A stretch of 64,000 nucleotides of DNA from Telopea speciosissima (taxonomy: Eukaryota; Streptophyta; Magnoliopsida; Proteales; Proteaceae), in the NCBI RefSeq assembly GCF_018873765.1, contig NC_057920.1:12041307-12105306 (forward strand), given 5' to 3'. The position numbers and the translations under genes are program-made. Under the pieces are notes generated by a model. It worked only from the letters and a program-made list of their open reading frames with translations. It had not been told where the DNA came from and searched no databases. Below, piece after piece: positions 47,804-59,625 of the stretch. How positions within the stretch are numbered: the first letter of the stretch is position 1; each line of letters starts with the position of its first letter.

Positions 47804-49676
47804 TATTCTGGGAAGATCAAAACAAGATAGATTAGGAGATGATGAAGAGACATTGATGGATTGGAAGATGATGAGAAGAGATATGGATTAGGTGAAGAGT
47901 TCTTCGTGGGCTCAATGAGACTCTTCTATGAATCTTGCAGATTTATCGGGGGCAAACTCTGTCAGGTGACCAGTGATCATCTCACTGTCTCACATGCCTA
48001 TCCCCTCTATTCACTCTGCTTTCACTTTGCTTACCAATGCCATTTCAAAGATGGGAAGGAGTCATCTCAGCAAGGACTTCTCATACTTGGTTTTATGAGG
48101 GCAAAGAGCTGAGGTTTTCCTTGAAAGGAAAAAACCAGAAAATTTTGGAAACTGGCCACTGTGGTAAACCTGTTTTTCGGCAGCTCATGGTAAGAACCGT
48201 CAGTATTTTACTGGTGTAAGCATTTTTGTTGCCAATGTCATGGTCGGCAACCATTGTTCTTTGAAGGCCAAGCTCCTCACACTATCAGGTTGGTGGGCTT
48301 GAAGCTGTAGGATCCATAGTAGTTTTAACTAATAGAATAAACTGAATTATATATCAAGGATCGTATACCATTATTAGAAAATTTTTGTATAAGATTCAGA
48401 ACTTTTCTTATATATGGTTTTCGGTATGGAGAGTCGATATATTTGTCACATTTCAATTAAAGTATACTAAAAATCGTGATATTTTGATAGGTTCAAAGAT
48501 ATTGGCTATGGATCCTAAGAGGATCCCATCACATTCTTGTTTAACCTTTTTGTCTTGGAGTTGATACAATAAACGGAAGTTGTTAGTTTCCTATGCTAAC
48601 TGAGCTAATTTAATCTGGCCATCTTAGTCAGTAGGTAGGCTTTGTCTGTGTGATGTTCACATTTTATGCCTATGCTCATATTTAAGCCCTTGGCTAGCCT
48701 TAGTTTTTGAGTCTTTATTGAAAGCTACTTTCTATTACTGATGTAATCTAATTTGTTGGAGTACAATAAATTCAGTTACTTGGATTCAACTAGCATATTT
48801 ATATGTTTTGTGGAACCACACACGGGTTGTTTGGAATTATTTTTCCCATAACGAAATTGCACTTACGGTTGAACATACGACATGAGAAGATGTCACTGAC
48901 TGACATGGACATTTTTTGCATGTCACCTAAGTTTCCAACTCCTGTTGTGCTGGGATAATCCTTACCACAATCTACACCCATTCTGTATTGTACTCAACCA
49001 TGAAACCTTCAGATTCCTGTGTTCACTTTTTGTGTTGAGATCCCCAGAGCCAAGGTGGATGATTTCAGATGAAATTTCTATATTTTGATGTTCATTCTGT
49101 TATGGCTATTGGCTTTGAAGAGATAAAAGTAATTTTATGGGTCACAGACCTCTTCTATATCTAGACACCCAAAATCAAGGTAGCAAATCTCACATGACTG
49201 GCATCCATTCTGGGATGACTATTGGCTCAGAATAGCTTATAGGTGACAAACTTATTGGAGTCTTATCCAAGTCTGCCTGCTACGACATTCATGATGTGTA
49301 TTTCTTTCTCGGCTTGTGATCATTCCTATAAGAGACATTACTTTGAAATTGTTATTTGTGATCGGATCTCATTGAAATCTTGTTATTTGGGACCTGGACT
49401 TCATAATTGGAACAGGACTATTTCACTGGCCTAACATGTTTGTCATCATGGCATGATTTATTTGGTTTCTGTGGTTGTGTACTGAATTTCCAGGATGGTC
49501 CATTTCATCCCAAAGTTAAGGCTTTTGATGAATCTCGATGTGACCTATTTGTTCTTCCATCAAGTCATCAAGCACTTTGAAATTGTTTTGTGTGTGTGGA
49601 TTGTTGATCATGCTACTTGTCACCATTTTACTGTAACTAAAGTTGTAATAGCTATACCAACTGTTTTAGTTGGTGG
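47804..49676. other. Intergenic DNA, no gene recognised
   Basis: Short frames only (for example 47861-48112), with no family resemblance and no splice-consistent gene model. Confidence 0.4.
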
Positions 49677-50280
49677 CTATTTGATATGAAACATACCACT
49701 ATCTTTGAACCTATCAATCCCCCCGAAAAGCTCATTAACAGCAGCTCTAGCATTTCTCGATCTTAGACCAATCCCCAACGGTAATCCCTTCTTGAGAGAA
49801 AGTGAAAGACCGACGGATCGGATTCCAAGTACATCCGTGATGGATTTTGCCGCTATTCTAGCAGAGTTCCACATAGAGTCTATGTTGATGGTGTCGACAC
49901 CGCTACTGATGCCTTCAATAGCGGACATTTTGATGTCGCCATGAGGAACCTCATGATAGATGCGGGCGGAGACATAATCACCAATGCCATCGATTGTGTT
50001 AAACCTAACATGATGCAGAGAATGGAAAATCGCAAAACAACAATCACACAGAACGCACAAGGATTTATGTGGTTCGGCAAGGTTGTCTACATCCACGGTG
50101 AGATGAGATCTGTTTCAATATGAATGGAGAATAGGGTTACAAGTGCTCGTCCTCACATCTCTCCTAGATTTTCCTTACAGAGAAAGAATTTTCGCTATAG
50201 GTTTATAGCAAAACCTTATATTGGAAATTTATTGAAATACCCAATTAGTCCTCAAAAATTTTCTTCGAGGACTACCGCCC
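49677..50280 (-). other. Unrecognised 139-codon frame in repeat-like DNA
   Basis: A minus-strand frame at 49677-50096 encodes a protein I do not recognise, with no clear domain, signal peptide or membrane segment. The adjacent text 'cacaaggatttatgtggttc' ... 'ctacatccacgg' recurs widely in plant genomes next to LTR-type elements (from memory). A retroelement non-coding region is more likely than a gene. Confidence 0.3.
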
Positions 50281-51236
50281 CCAAACCCCCTCTGTACCCC
50301 ACGATAGTCCAAAGCGGGTCTAACACGTGGCCCACGAATGCTCTACACAGTAGTTCAGTCATCAGAAGTCAAGACACCAATCCTCACCAGACTGCGCAGC
50401 TGAGGATGTTATAACCCGGGCCCAAATTAGCTAGTGTCCTAGGTGCAAAAGATTTCACAGAGGTGAACACTGGTTCTAGCTCTGTTTAATTTGAAGATCG
50501 TCCTCGTCAATGATGACAGGCAAGAAGAAGAGTTGCATCTGAAACTGTTAAGGAGGGTGCGAGTTTTGGGTAGTAGATAGTACTTGGCTTCCTTTTTTGT
50601 TGGAGAAGTGATAGGGATGGTCTTCAAACTGATCACTGCCATTCCTCCTTCCTTCCTTCCTCAATGTTGCAGAGCAGAGTAGGCGAGGTTTGGGGTTTTG
50701 CAGAATATATTAAAGGGAAAATTACATTGCCACCCATTAAGGTTTGTACTAAATACAGTGCAACTCCCTGTGTTTTCAAAATATACACCCGACCCTCTGA
50801 GTTTAGGATACTTGTTACACTCCACTCCATTAGAGCATTCTCGTAAGTTGTTGATGTGTTGGCCATTGATGCCTTACAATGACAAATATACCCTTAATGG
50901 GGTGTGAGCTTACCATTTTGCCCATAGGGCAGCCCAAACTTCACATAGTGTGTCCCATAGTGTGTTAACCAAATCCTCTCCTATGTGCATCCAATGGTTG
51001 GGCTGGCATGATTCGTCCCCGACATGTGTTCCACAGGTGTGCTATCTTATTTTATTTAATTTTACGTGTCACTTGTTTTTAGTAGTTAGTTAGTAAGGAC
51101 TGATTTGGTATGATTTCTTGACTGGAGAAGCTCTAGCTATTCGTTCATCTATGTTGGAAGCAATTTCAAAAGGATATGAACATGTGTAATTATTGAATTG
51201 GATAACAAGAGTGTGATCTCATATCTACAAAAGGGT
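50281..51236. other. Intergenic DNA with dispersed-repeat text
   Basis: About 50700-50910 contains 'aaattacattgccaccc' and 'caaatatacccttaatgg', wording that looks like a common plant non-coding repeat. No gene is supported. Confidence 0.35.
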
Positions 51237-51445
51237 GGAGCTGGCTCTCCTCCAGCCGTGGTGGGAGCTGGAGTATCCCGCGCTCAAAAACCACCCCAAA
51301 AACAGGGGGGTTGGTCATTTCACATGTGGGGCCCAAGTGGGATCCACTTGTGACCTTTGAAATGACCAGCTCACCCCTATTTTTGCTATCGTTTTGTGGG
51401 GCATGGCCCTCCAGCTCCCACAACGGCTGGAGGAAATCCATTTCC
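51237..51445. mobile_element. Fold-back MITE (Mutator-like) with 10-bp target duplication
   Basis: The left terminus ggagctggctctcctccagc and the reverse complement of the right terminus, ggaaatggatttcctccagc, continue into a shared 'cg(t/g)gtgggagctggag'. The arms are about 37 bp. acaaaagggt flanks both sides (51227-51236 and 51446-51455). An inner inverted pair ('ggtcatttcacatg' and 'ctttgaaatgacc') adds to the stem. A duplication of 9-10 bp and long arms fit Mutator-like MITEs. Confidence 0.8.
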
Positions 51446-51732
51446 ACAAAAGGGTATCACAGCATCTCCTCTTCACTTGAGATCTATCCTAGAGGATATT
51501 GTTCATCCCATTACTTCTTTTGATACTTGTATCTTCAACTTAATTCTAACGGAGTACAACAATTTGATTGACTCTTCCTGACAAGGAAGGGCCTATCGGT
51601 AACGTGTACGATAGTGTGGCTTAATTCCAACCCATGGCTATTTGACTTATGTTACTCACAGAGTCACAACCATGATTTCACGTTTTCAATAAAACTTCCT
51701 ATTATTAAAAACTAATAATAATAAAAAAAATC

Positions 51733-51930
51733 ATGGGGTGATTTCTATTTTGAAAATTATTTGGTTTGATTTTTGAACTTTATTTCAGTGAAATAGAAAT
51801 CAAATGATATAGAAATTTTGATTTTGACAAGGCCTGATTTAGTATGATTTTTATTTCAATTTCATGGGGTGATTTTTTTTTTTCAGAAATTGATTGGTTT
51901 GATTTTTACACTTTATATCAGTGAAATAAA
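51733..51930. repeat. Two-copy tandem repeat, about 131-bp period
   Basis: The block 'tcatggggtgattt' ... 'ggtttgattttt' ... 'cagtgaaata' starts at about 51733 and again at about 51863. The second copy overlaps the TIR element that starts near 51829. Confidence 0.6.
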
Positions 51931-52318
51931 AATTCTAGAATGGTTGAGGAGTTGTTTCAAATTTGAATTTAAAATTGTTTCACTCTTGTTCTTTAATGAG
52001 CACATGGTTAATTCGATGGCAAAGCAGTGATTTCATGTTAAAAATAAAACACTTCGTTTCTTTTTTTGATGATTTCACCACCATGCTACCACCTTGCCGA
52101 CCTTGCCCCTATCCTCACCTTCTCCGGCCCTACCACCACCACCACCCTTAGAGAATTTTATTCTCAAAATTTGAATTGTCAAATGGATTTCTTATTCTTG
52201 ACATATTTCAGATTGATGCAACCTAAACAATTTCAATTTCATGACCAAATATCTATGTGTTGACTATTTCATGAAATCAATCTAAAATTGAAATAGAAAT
52301 CATATAAAATCTGGCCCC
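51829..52318. repeat. Probable TIR element with CCA-rich core
   Basis: The left end 'ggcctgatttagtatgattt' and the right end, whose reverse complement is 'ggggccagattttatatgat', form an inverted pair that continues with 'tatttc' on both sides. The core carries a CCA tract (about 52128-52147). Related words recur at 52640-52780. The target duplication is unclear. Confidence 0.45.
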
Positions 52319-52364
52319 TATTCTACACTCCATTTTAAAGAGCATGGCTTAATATAAAATCATG

Positions 52365-52516
52365 TCGAGCTGCCCTGTACTGCGCCGTACGCCCCAGACA
52401 CAGCAAGGCTGCAAAAAGACTGCCTTACCCCTACTCGAGCACCTTGCCCAAGCAAGGGTAAGGCAATCTTTTCTGCCTTGCTATGTGTGGGGTGCACGGA
52501 AGTAGGGGCAGCTCGA
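52365..52516. repeat. GC-rich fold-back MITE, third copy
   Basis: The arms tcgagctgccc (52365-52375) and gggcagctcga (52506-52516) are perfect complements. The inner text 'gactgccttaccccta' / 'aagggtaaggcaatc' matches the centre of the elements at 11285 and 12003. aaaatca occurs just outside at 52356-52362 and 52537-52543, a possible target duplication if the right end extends to 52536. Confidence 0.6.
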
Positions 52517-53082
52517 AAGTAGAGTATCCAGATACCAAAATCACTTTATTTCATGACCACGACCACCAGCCCCTCCCCCACCACCACCACCACCACCACC
52601 ACCACCAACACCAACATCTTCTCCCAAAAAAATATAGAGAATCTGTTTTCAGAAATAGACTACCAAATGGATTTCCTATTCTTGAAATATTTCAAATTGA
52701 TAAAACCAAAACAATTTCAATCATGATCAAGATCTATTTGTTGAATATTTCATGAAGTAAATCCAAAATTTTGTCCTGCTAAACGCGGGAGCCTTTTGCA
52801 CTAGGTACGACCCCTTTTTTTTTTTCAATCCAAAATTCAAAATCAAAATCATCATCAAATTGAAAGATAAAAATTATCGTGGTACATACAATGAGAATAA
52901 CTCGGGAAGATGTGTTTGAAGATAACTATTGGATTTAAGTGCCACATCAAATTTCAGCCATTGAATGCTTTGTCACATTTTACCCGAGACCGGCTGTGAT
53001 GGTGATCTCCTCTGCAACTCCAGTATCTTACCCTTCTGCATTTGCATTTGCATCTGCATCTGCAAGGGCCTCTTCACCAGGC

Positions 53083-53397
53083 ACATGTGAAAAGAGTCTC
53101 GAAAGCTAGGGTTTGAAGGTTTTGTCTCTTGGGAGAAACTGAGTGTGGGTTAGGTCCTCATTCGAGGACACTCCTTGGGACCTAAGCACCACCCACCTAG
53201 AATCCACTACATGTGAAGCGAGTCTCGAAAGATTGGGTTTGAAGGTTTTGTCTCTTGGGAGAAACTGAGTGTGGCTCAGGACCTCGTACTAGGACACTCC
53301 TTGGGACCTGAGCACCACCCACATGGAATTCAGAGGGGGCAGTAGATTCCATATGGGTGGTGCTCAGGTCCCAAGGACTATCATCATACGAGGACCT
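53083..53397. repeat. Composite tandem plus inverted repeat
   Basis: Two direct copies of a 126-bp unit start at 53083 and 53209 (acatgtgaa ... gagtctcgaaag ... cttgggacct). The end of copy 2 (about 53279-53333) is repeated in reverse complement at 53346-53397 (gggtggtgctcaggtcccaa), so the second unit can form a long stem with a short spacer. Confidence 0.8.
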
Positions 53398-53852
53398 AAG
53401 CCGGACTCGGAGAAACTCTTTTTCATGTCTCATTCAAGAGAGTCGTGGAAGTCTTCCGGAGCTAGAATTGCAGAATCTGAGACATAATAAGCTCACAAGG
53501 GACATGCCAAAGGAACTAGTCTGGTTGAGCAATCTGACTACGTACTTTGGGCCACGGTGACAACAACAAATTTGGAGAAGTCCAATCCAACATTGGGAAA
53601 AATCTTGTTGTAACCATGGTTTGTGGAAGGGAAAAAAAAGTATAACCTTTTCCCCCCTTTTAGTATAACAAAATATTTTTTCCAATGAGCCTAAATCTTA
53701 TTATTTCACATGCGTACTCCAAAATATTGATGAATCATTTTCAAATTATTTTGAAAACTCTTTTTTACTCCTGCATTAAACAATTTTCAAAATAAGACAA
53801 TAGACAATCAAAAATAAAAAGTTATAACTTCTCATTTCACCATTTTGATAAG

Positions 53853-53956
53853 AACAAGATGCATCCCATAGAAAGTCGGTTAACCTTTTGGGATTGGTGT
53901 GTGGTTTGTGTGATTACACTTTCATTATAAAAAAAAAAAACAAAATGCATCCCATA
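53853..53956 (+). mobile_element. Tiny retroposed 3' end with 18-bp target duplication
   Basis: aacaagatgcatcccata (53853-53870) and aacaaaatgcatcccata (53939-53956) differ at one base. They enclose about 70 bp ending 'tgattacactttcattat' plus an A run. This looks like a severely 5'-truncated LINE or SINE 3' end inserted by target-primed reverse transcription. Confidence 0.65.
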
Positions 53957-54855
53957 AAATTTGTTAAAATAAGATTAAGGTTATCCCTAGGGGGTTTAAG
54001 AACGGGGCAATGAACTTGAATATTATCAATTATTTTCTTCTTAACATAGTTAACAGATTCTTACAAACTGACTAAACAAGAAATATTGATCTTCTCTCTT
54101 AAGGGTAGAAATTTGCAATTTGTTAGTAACTTTCAATTCTTCTCCTCCTAGATCATTTGGTGGACTGCAACAGTTCTCCTCCCTCCCCCCCCCCCCCTCC
54201 TCATTTGTAAGCTTTTAATAGTAAGGAGCAATAAGGCATCATAGGGGTGTTATTTTCAGGTAAAATCCGAATTGAACAGATTATTTAGGGAAAAAGTTAT
54301 GCACAATGACAGCTCAAAAATGAAATTGCACACTCTCTCACATAACTGTTCATGTGAGGAGGTGACCTGTCATAAATGCTGCTCCCCCTATTATGTCATA
54401 AATGCCATTCCCCCTATTGTCAGATTCCAAAGGGGTTCCTCCATTTGCCTGAAACAGCACTCGGACAATGTAGGAAATCCTTTCCCGGTTATTTAAATGG
54501 TCCAATTTCAATTTTAAGATATAGGATATTTTTTTGATTCTGATCAAACCTTGTCAACTCAATAGACTGATCAATTAGGAACCGAATTTATAAACTTGGC
54601 TGAAATCTGACCAATTAAAATCGATTAACCAATCAATTAAAGACCAATGAAGATGGATTAACTAAAAAATAGACAAAAGTTAGCTAGCCAATCCATTACG
54701 GATCAATTGGGAGTAGTTAACTAAAATTGATTAAACAATAATCAATTAGTAGAGTATTAATCAATCTCAATCTTGGTTTTGAAGATTAATTACATAAATA
54801 GAGTCTGTAAATGACCCCTCTATAGATGTATCTAGAACTTGACACATTTTAATTG

Positions 54856-55260
54856 CCTTTTTTTTTTTTCAATAGGTAATATCAATTTATTGAGAGAAAA
54901 CAAAAAGAACTACTTACAAACAAAGTCCAACCAAACTAGAGCTCAAGGACAGACCTCAAGAAGCCAAGAGAAGCAAAAACAAATCACTAAAATATTTTAC
55001 AAAAACCAACAACTTATCTATTCTCCCAAATTGGATTGACCCTCCATCTTTCAACTAGAAACAAGCTCTTACGTGTTCTTTTGTCCTGAGCAATAATTGT
55101 CCTACATCAGTCTTTAACATATGCTCGGAATCACTAATAATTATTAGGCTGGTCATGATCTTGTTCCCAAATATATGGAAGTTTTTTCCTTCTATATATG
55201 GCCAATAGTAGCACATAATACAATCATAACAATACCACCACTCGAGTCTCCCTTAAAAGA
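54856..55260 (-). mobile_element. LINE 3' end remnant, minus strand
   Basis: On the minus strand the text EGKNFHIFGNKIM ... SDSEHMLKTDV resembles the end of plant LINE ORF2 proteins. It is followed by 'caataaattgatattaccta' and a poly(A) (poly(T) at about 54856-54870 on the plus strand). Stops interrupt it. Confidence 0.45.
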
Positions 55261-55299
55261 CTTATCAAGCCACTTAGCCTCCAAGATTATGTTATTTGT

Positions 55300-57957
55300 T
55301 GTATTTTAAATGGGTTTTAAAATTAAAGATTCAAAATATTATTTTGTTTTATAAATGGTGTGTCAGAGGTTTGAGTTCTGTCCTAATGGACACCTAAATA
55401 GTCAATGGGTATGCCTATTAGAAGACTTGTTTGAATATTTAACAAAACAAGTCTTGTGGGAGAAGACATGGTTTGGGGCATATCTTTTGGAGATATCCCT
55501 TAGTAGTATATCTTCCTCTCCTATATAAAGAGAGGAGATCTTGCCCATTTCTCTAATATTTTAAAAAAAATAAAAATTTATATTGTGTTTTCTTCTTTAA
55601 AGTAATCTATCGGTGTCTATAAGTTACCGAGAGCCTTTGTGCTTCTTATGTAATCACATTTGGAACTGCAACCTATGTGATTTGAGAGTTGTTTTTATCT
55701 TGGAGGTATTGGTGCATGGCCAACCCGGATTGCAAAATTAGGGCATCCAAAAACCTTAAGGAGAACATCTTTTGATGCGACTCAACTCTGTTGTTTACTG
55801 TTCGAGTATCATAAGTCGACGTGTATTGGTGTATTGGACATGTATGTGAGTAGAATATTTCGATGATAAATCTTGTATTTACTGTTCATATATTATATTT
55901 CTAGATACTTTCTATCCATCATTTATATTTCAACATTAGTCCCCACCCTTCTAGAAGGAGAACAAAACTTCAAGATACTTCTCCATTTCTGCTTAGCAAA
56001 TGAAATCTATTTTCCAACCCCATGCAATAGAAGCAACAATAGGGGGACACCAACACATTCCGCTTTCGAAGTTGGTCCTTGGTAGATAGATTGTCTACCA
56101 AACAGCGCCAAGTGATTGTCGAGTGCCTAGGAATATAACTTTTAGATCAGTATCCACCCAATCCATCTTAGGAGAATGGCTCATAAACATGGTTTTAGTG
56201 CACAGTATCAAATCAGGTATTAATCACTTGCAAAACCGATACAATATCAATACGGTATCGACATGGATTGGCAGTACCAAAAAATTTTGCCCCTGATTTT
56301 CCTTTAAAAAAAAAGATTTTTGACTATTTTACCCCTTGTCCGTGTCATGTCACGAACACGATATCGGGATCGACGACAAGCAAAACTATTAAATATCGCT
56401 CGGATCATGATAAGGATACCTCAAACCATGGTCCTTAAAGTTCTTTAATTTATAAGTTAAGAATATAAGAGAGTATTCAAAAATAATTTGAAAATGACTT
56501 ACCATTATGTCACTATAAAAATGTGTAGTTGTCATGCATTTTGTATGAATGACATGTAAAATGACAATATTTATCCATTTGATAAAAAAATATATTAAAA
56601 TTTTTTAAAAAAAGAGTAAAATTATAAAAAAATTTAACATTTTAAACCTTCAAAGGGGTCAATAAAAAACAAAACCCCTTACATAAAAGATGGGCTCAAC
56701 ATTGTACCTCAATGTGAAGGACACCCACCCCAACTCACCGGTTGTTACTGCGCAAGGTTTTAGCTCACGGCATGATTTTAGGTATCGCTTTTGGTTTGGT
56801 ATCGATGGTACCGATATCGTGAATCATATCGGCTTGTATTGGTGTATCAGATTATTTTGCCCTCAAAGTTATTGATACCATGATACCATACCTATTCGAT
56901 TAAGGGTAAGGGTATTTTTGAGATTCTGTACCCATGTCAATGATTGGTATTGGTTTGGTATCAATCAAAACCAATACGTATCAATCAATACCAAAACGAT
57001 ACCTAAAACCATAGTTCACAGTATCGTTGACAATTTTGATCACTGTCCATATTGATATCGATATATTAATTCTGTAAAGGCCTGACGAAGGTCCAATTAA
57101 GAATTAAACAGGATCACCACCCGGTTAAGGCCCGATTTAGTACCCGACACTGATCAAGCCCTGATCGAGTCTGTTCGATTGAATGATCGGATACGGTGCA
57201 GTCTACACAATTGATGAGGCCTGACTAGACCAGACTGAGCCCAACCGGTTGACAACCCTCCCCAACCATGATCCAACCAAACATTGTAAAGCATATTTAA
57301 GCAAACAAAGAAGAAAAAGAGAAGAAAAATCATCGACACCCAAGTTGTTGACTGATGAGACCCTGGGTCCCCTGTCACCTTCTCACCATGAGAATAATGA
57401 GATACCCATGACCCAGTGCCCCGCGGCTAGATATTCTGCAAAGGCAGTGTAAAGTACGAAGGTTTCTTGTGTCCTCAATGACGACACGAAGTCGCCTTGA
57501 TAACCATGCACTTTTCCTTCAAGTCTCTCTCTCCCCCTCTCTCTCTCTCTCACACACACAGTTTGCCGTCAACTTTGTTCTTTCCGCCTTCCTACTGAGT
57601 TGGAGTAGCGAGTAGAGACAGAGAAAGATAACAAATGTTGTGATTCTGGAATCCTATTCCTGGCAACTGTACTACTACCTCAATAATGCAAATTCAATGT
57701 TTTAAAAGATAACTACAAAACATAACACTTTTTTCACTCCTTTTTTGGTACTAATTTATAATAAACAATCCATAATAAAACTGATCGATCATCATCCACA
57801 ATACAATACAATTGATTTAAGCACAAACCCTTCTGAGTTCTGAGACACAAGAGGAATTTCTTCACTGGGAGTTTTTGTAGAATACCTGATAGACCCAAAT
57901 TATAAAGCTTGTTATATATAGCAGAATATAGAAGAAGAAAGAAGAAAAACTGTAATT
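55300..57957. other. Intergenic DNA with a possible solo LTR and dispersed repeats
   Basis: About 55380-55800 has LTR-like promoter text, with a TATA box in 'cctatataaagagagg' (about 55518-55533) followed by a G/T-rich leader. It could be a solo LTR, but its ends were not fixed. About 56200-57050 is rich in 'gtatcgat' / 'atcgatac' words. Mixed CT and CA microsatellites lie at about 57524-57561. No gene is supported. Confidence 0.35.
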
Positions 57958-58087
57958 TCAGAAAAATCTCTGGTAAGGAGATCGAAGATCAATCTCTAGT
58001 GTCCAACCGGCTCGATTCTGGACATGCAAATACCAGTATGTCTGAGCCAATGCATCTGGATCCATCGATCCGTCTCCTCTTCCGGTT

Positions 58088-58119
<32 letters not shown>

Positions 58120-59250
58120 CTCTCCAAGCACCACCGACGAACTCTGCGATGTTGACGCTGACGCTACTGATCTGCTTCCATTAACCCATTAGTAAATTCC
58201 TTTTTAGAATATTTATAAACTAAAGATTCCATACCCCACACACAGGAGTACTAACTGAGAGGGATATTCTTGTGAAAAGACTTGGATAATAATATTATAG
58301 CAAATTCTTGAATGGAAGAAGATAAAGAAAGGAAGAAAAAAAAACGAAAGAGATGTTAAAGACTAACTTAGGAGCACCGACGACGCCGTCGATGATAACA
58401 TGAGCGACGTGGATACCCATAGGTTGGAATTCTCTCGCCAGGCATTGCGATAATCCCCTCAGTGCGAACTTCCCACAGCCTACAATAATAGTCTCTTAAA
58501 TCTTTTTTCAACTCAGAATGAAAGAAAGAAAAGGAATAGTTACTTACTTAGATCAGAGAAACCAGCAATGCCATTGAGAGAAGCAGAGCAACCGGTGAAG
58601 AGGATTGTTCCTTTTCCTCTCTCCACCATGCCCGGAAGAACCTTTTCCCAACAAACCCAAAAGGGAAAGATGGGTAGAAACAGAAAAAAGTTTCCATGTT
58701 AGGCAAACTGACCAGAAGAATAATTTTTTTGAGGACTGATCAGTGTTGTTTTGAAACCTGTTGGGCGCAGTGGAAAGCACCGACAGTGGAGACAGCAAGG
58801 GATTTCTGGAAGGAATCGATTGGAATGTTGACAATACTTGTAGGCTGCCATGACGCCGGTTGGTATGCGTTATAGACCAGAACTTCCACGAACCCAAGTG
58901 AGAGAACCCCTTCGAATGCCTCTGTCACGCTTCGAGAGTCCGAACAGTCAATGCGAATCGCAAATACTTGGGCTTTCTCTTCTCTTGCGATCTCATCTGC
59001 AAATTTCGATAGTCTCCCTACACATATTATCATAAATTAAAGGTACCATAAGATAAATAAACAAAAAAGAAGAAGAAGAAGAATGTATTCTGTAGTAGCA
59101 ATGAAAGGCCAGACCAAGGTCACGGGAGAGAATGGCGACAGTGTAGCCTTCATGGGCGAACTTGCGGGCAATGGAACGGCCAAGCTTTGGTCCCACGCCA
59201 ACGATTGCAGCTATGCCTCTGGAAGATGCGGCACTCCCCATGTTGCGCAT
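57958..59250 (-). CDS. Atypical short-chain dehydrogenase/reductase (SDR), 5 exons, 271 aa
   Basis: Minus-strand exons in order: 59115-59250, 58758-59017, 58548-58641, 58368-58479, 57958-58171. The sum is 816 nt and all joins are GT-AG. It starts MRNMGSAASS, with an alternative ATG three codons later. An N-terminal Rossmann fold has GVGPKLG (residues 18-24) in place of TGxxxGxG, the acidic-loop text RIDCSD (67-72), and VYNAY (93-97) where NNAG is usual. GTILFTGCSAS (142-152) holds the catalytic-region serine. The usual YxxxK is LSCGK, so K167 is kept but Tyr is replaced. The C-terminus, DPDALAQTYWYLHVQNR, is family specific. It resembles the Arabidopsis At3g01980-type NAD(P)-binding proteins (memory). 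The substrate is unknown; no targeting signal was seen. A 10-Gln run is encoded at 58087-58116. Confidence 0.88.
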
Positions 59251-59570
59251 CGTAGTTGCAGAGAAGGTGCTTGGAGAAAGGTGTAGGAGAAGAGGAAGAT
59301 AGATAGATGAATGTCTTAAGTCTTCCCAGTACTCAACTAGTTCAATTCTTCTCTCTTCTCCTACAGAATTAGAATAGATGGAGGACTAGTTAATCTTCTA
59401 TTTAGACTTCTAATAAAGAGATATATAGTGACAGGTCGAATGCTTCCGGCGACTTCCTTCCCGTCGGCTGTTTCTGCTTCTTCTACGATTAGGAGCTGTT
59501 GCATTGTGATTTGTGAGGATTAAGACTTAGAGGCTTCAGTCCCTCTCCCACTTACGTCATGTTGTCAGTA

Positions 59571-59574
<4 letters not shown>

Positions 59575-59624
<50 letters not shown>
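59575..59624. repeat. Compound (TC)n(AC)n microsatellite
   Basis: About 14 TC units pass directly into about 11 AC units, roughly 325 bp upstream of the SDR start codon on the minus strand. It lies in the gene's probable promoter. Confidence 0.9.
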
Positions 59625-59625
<1 letters not shown>

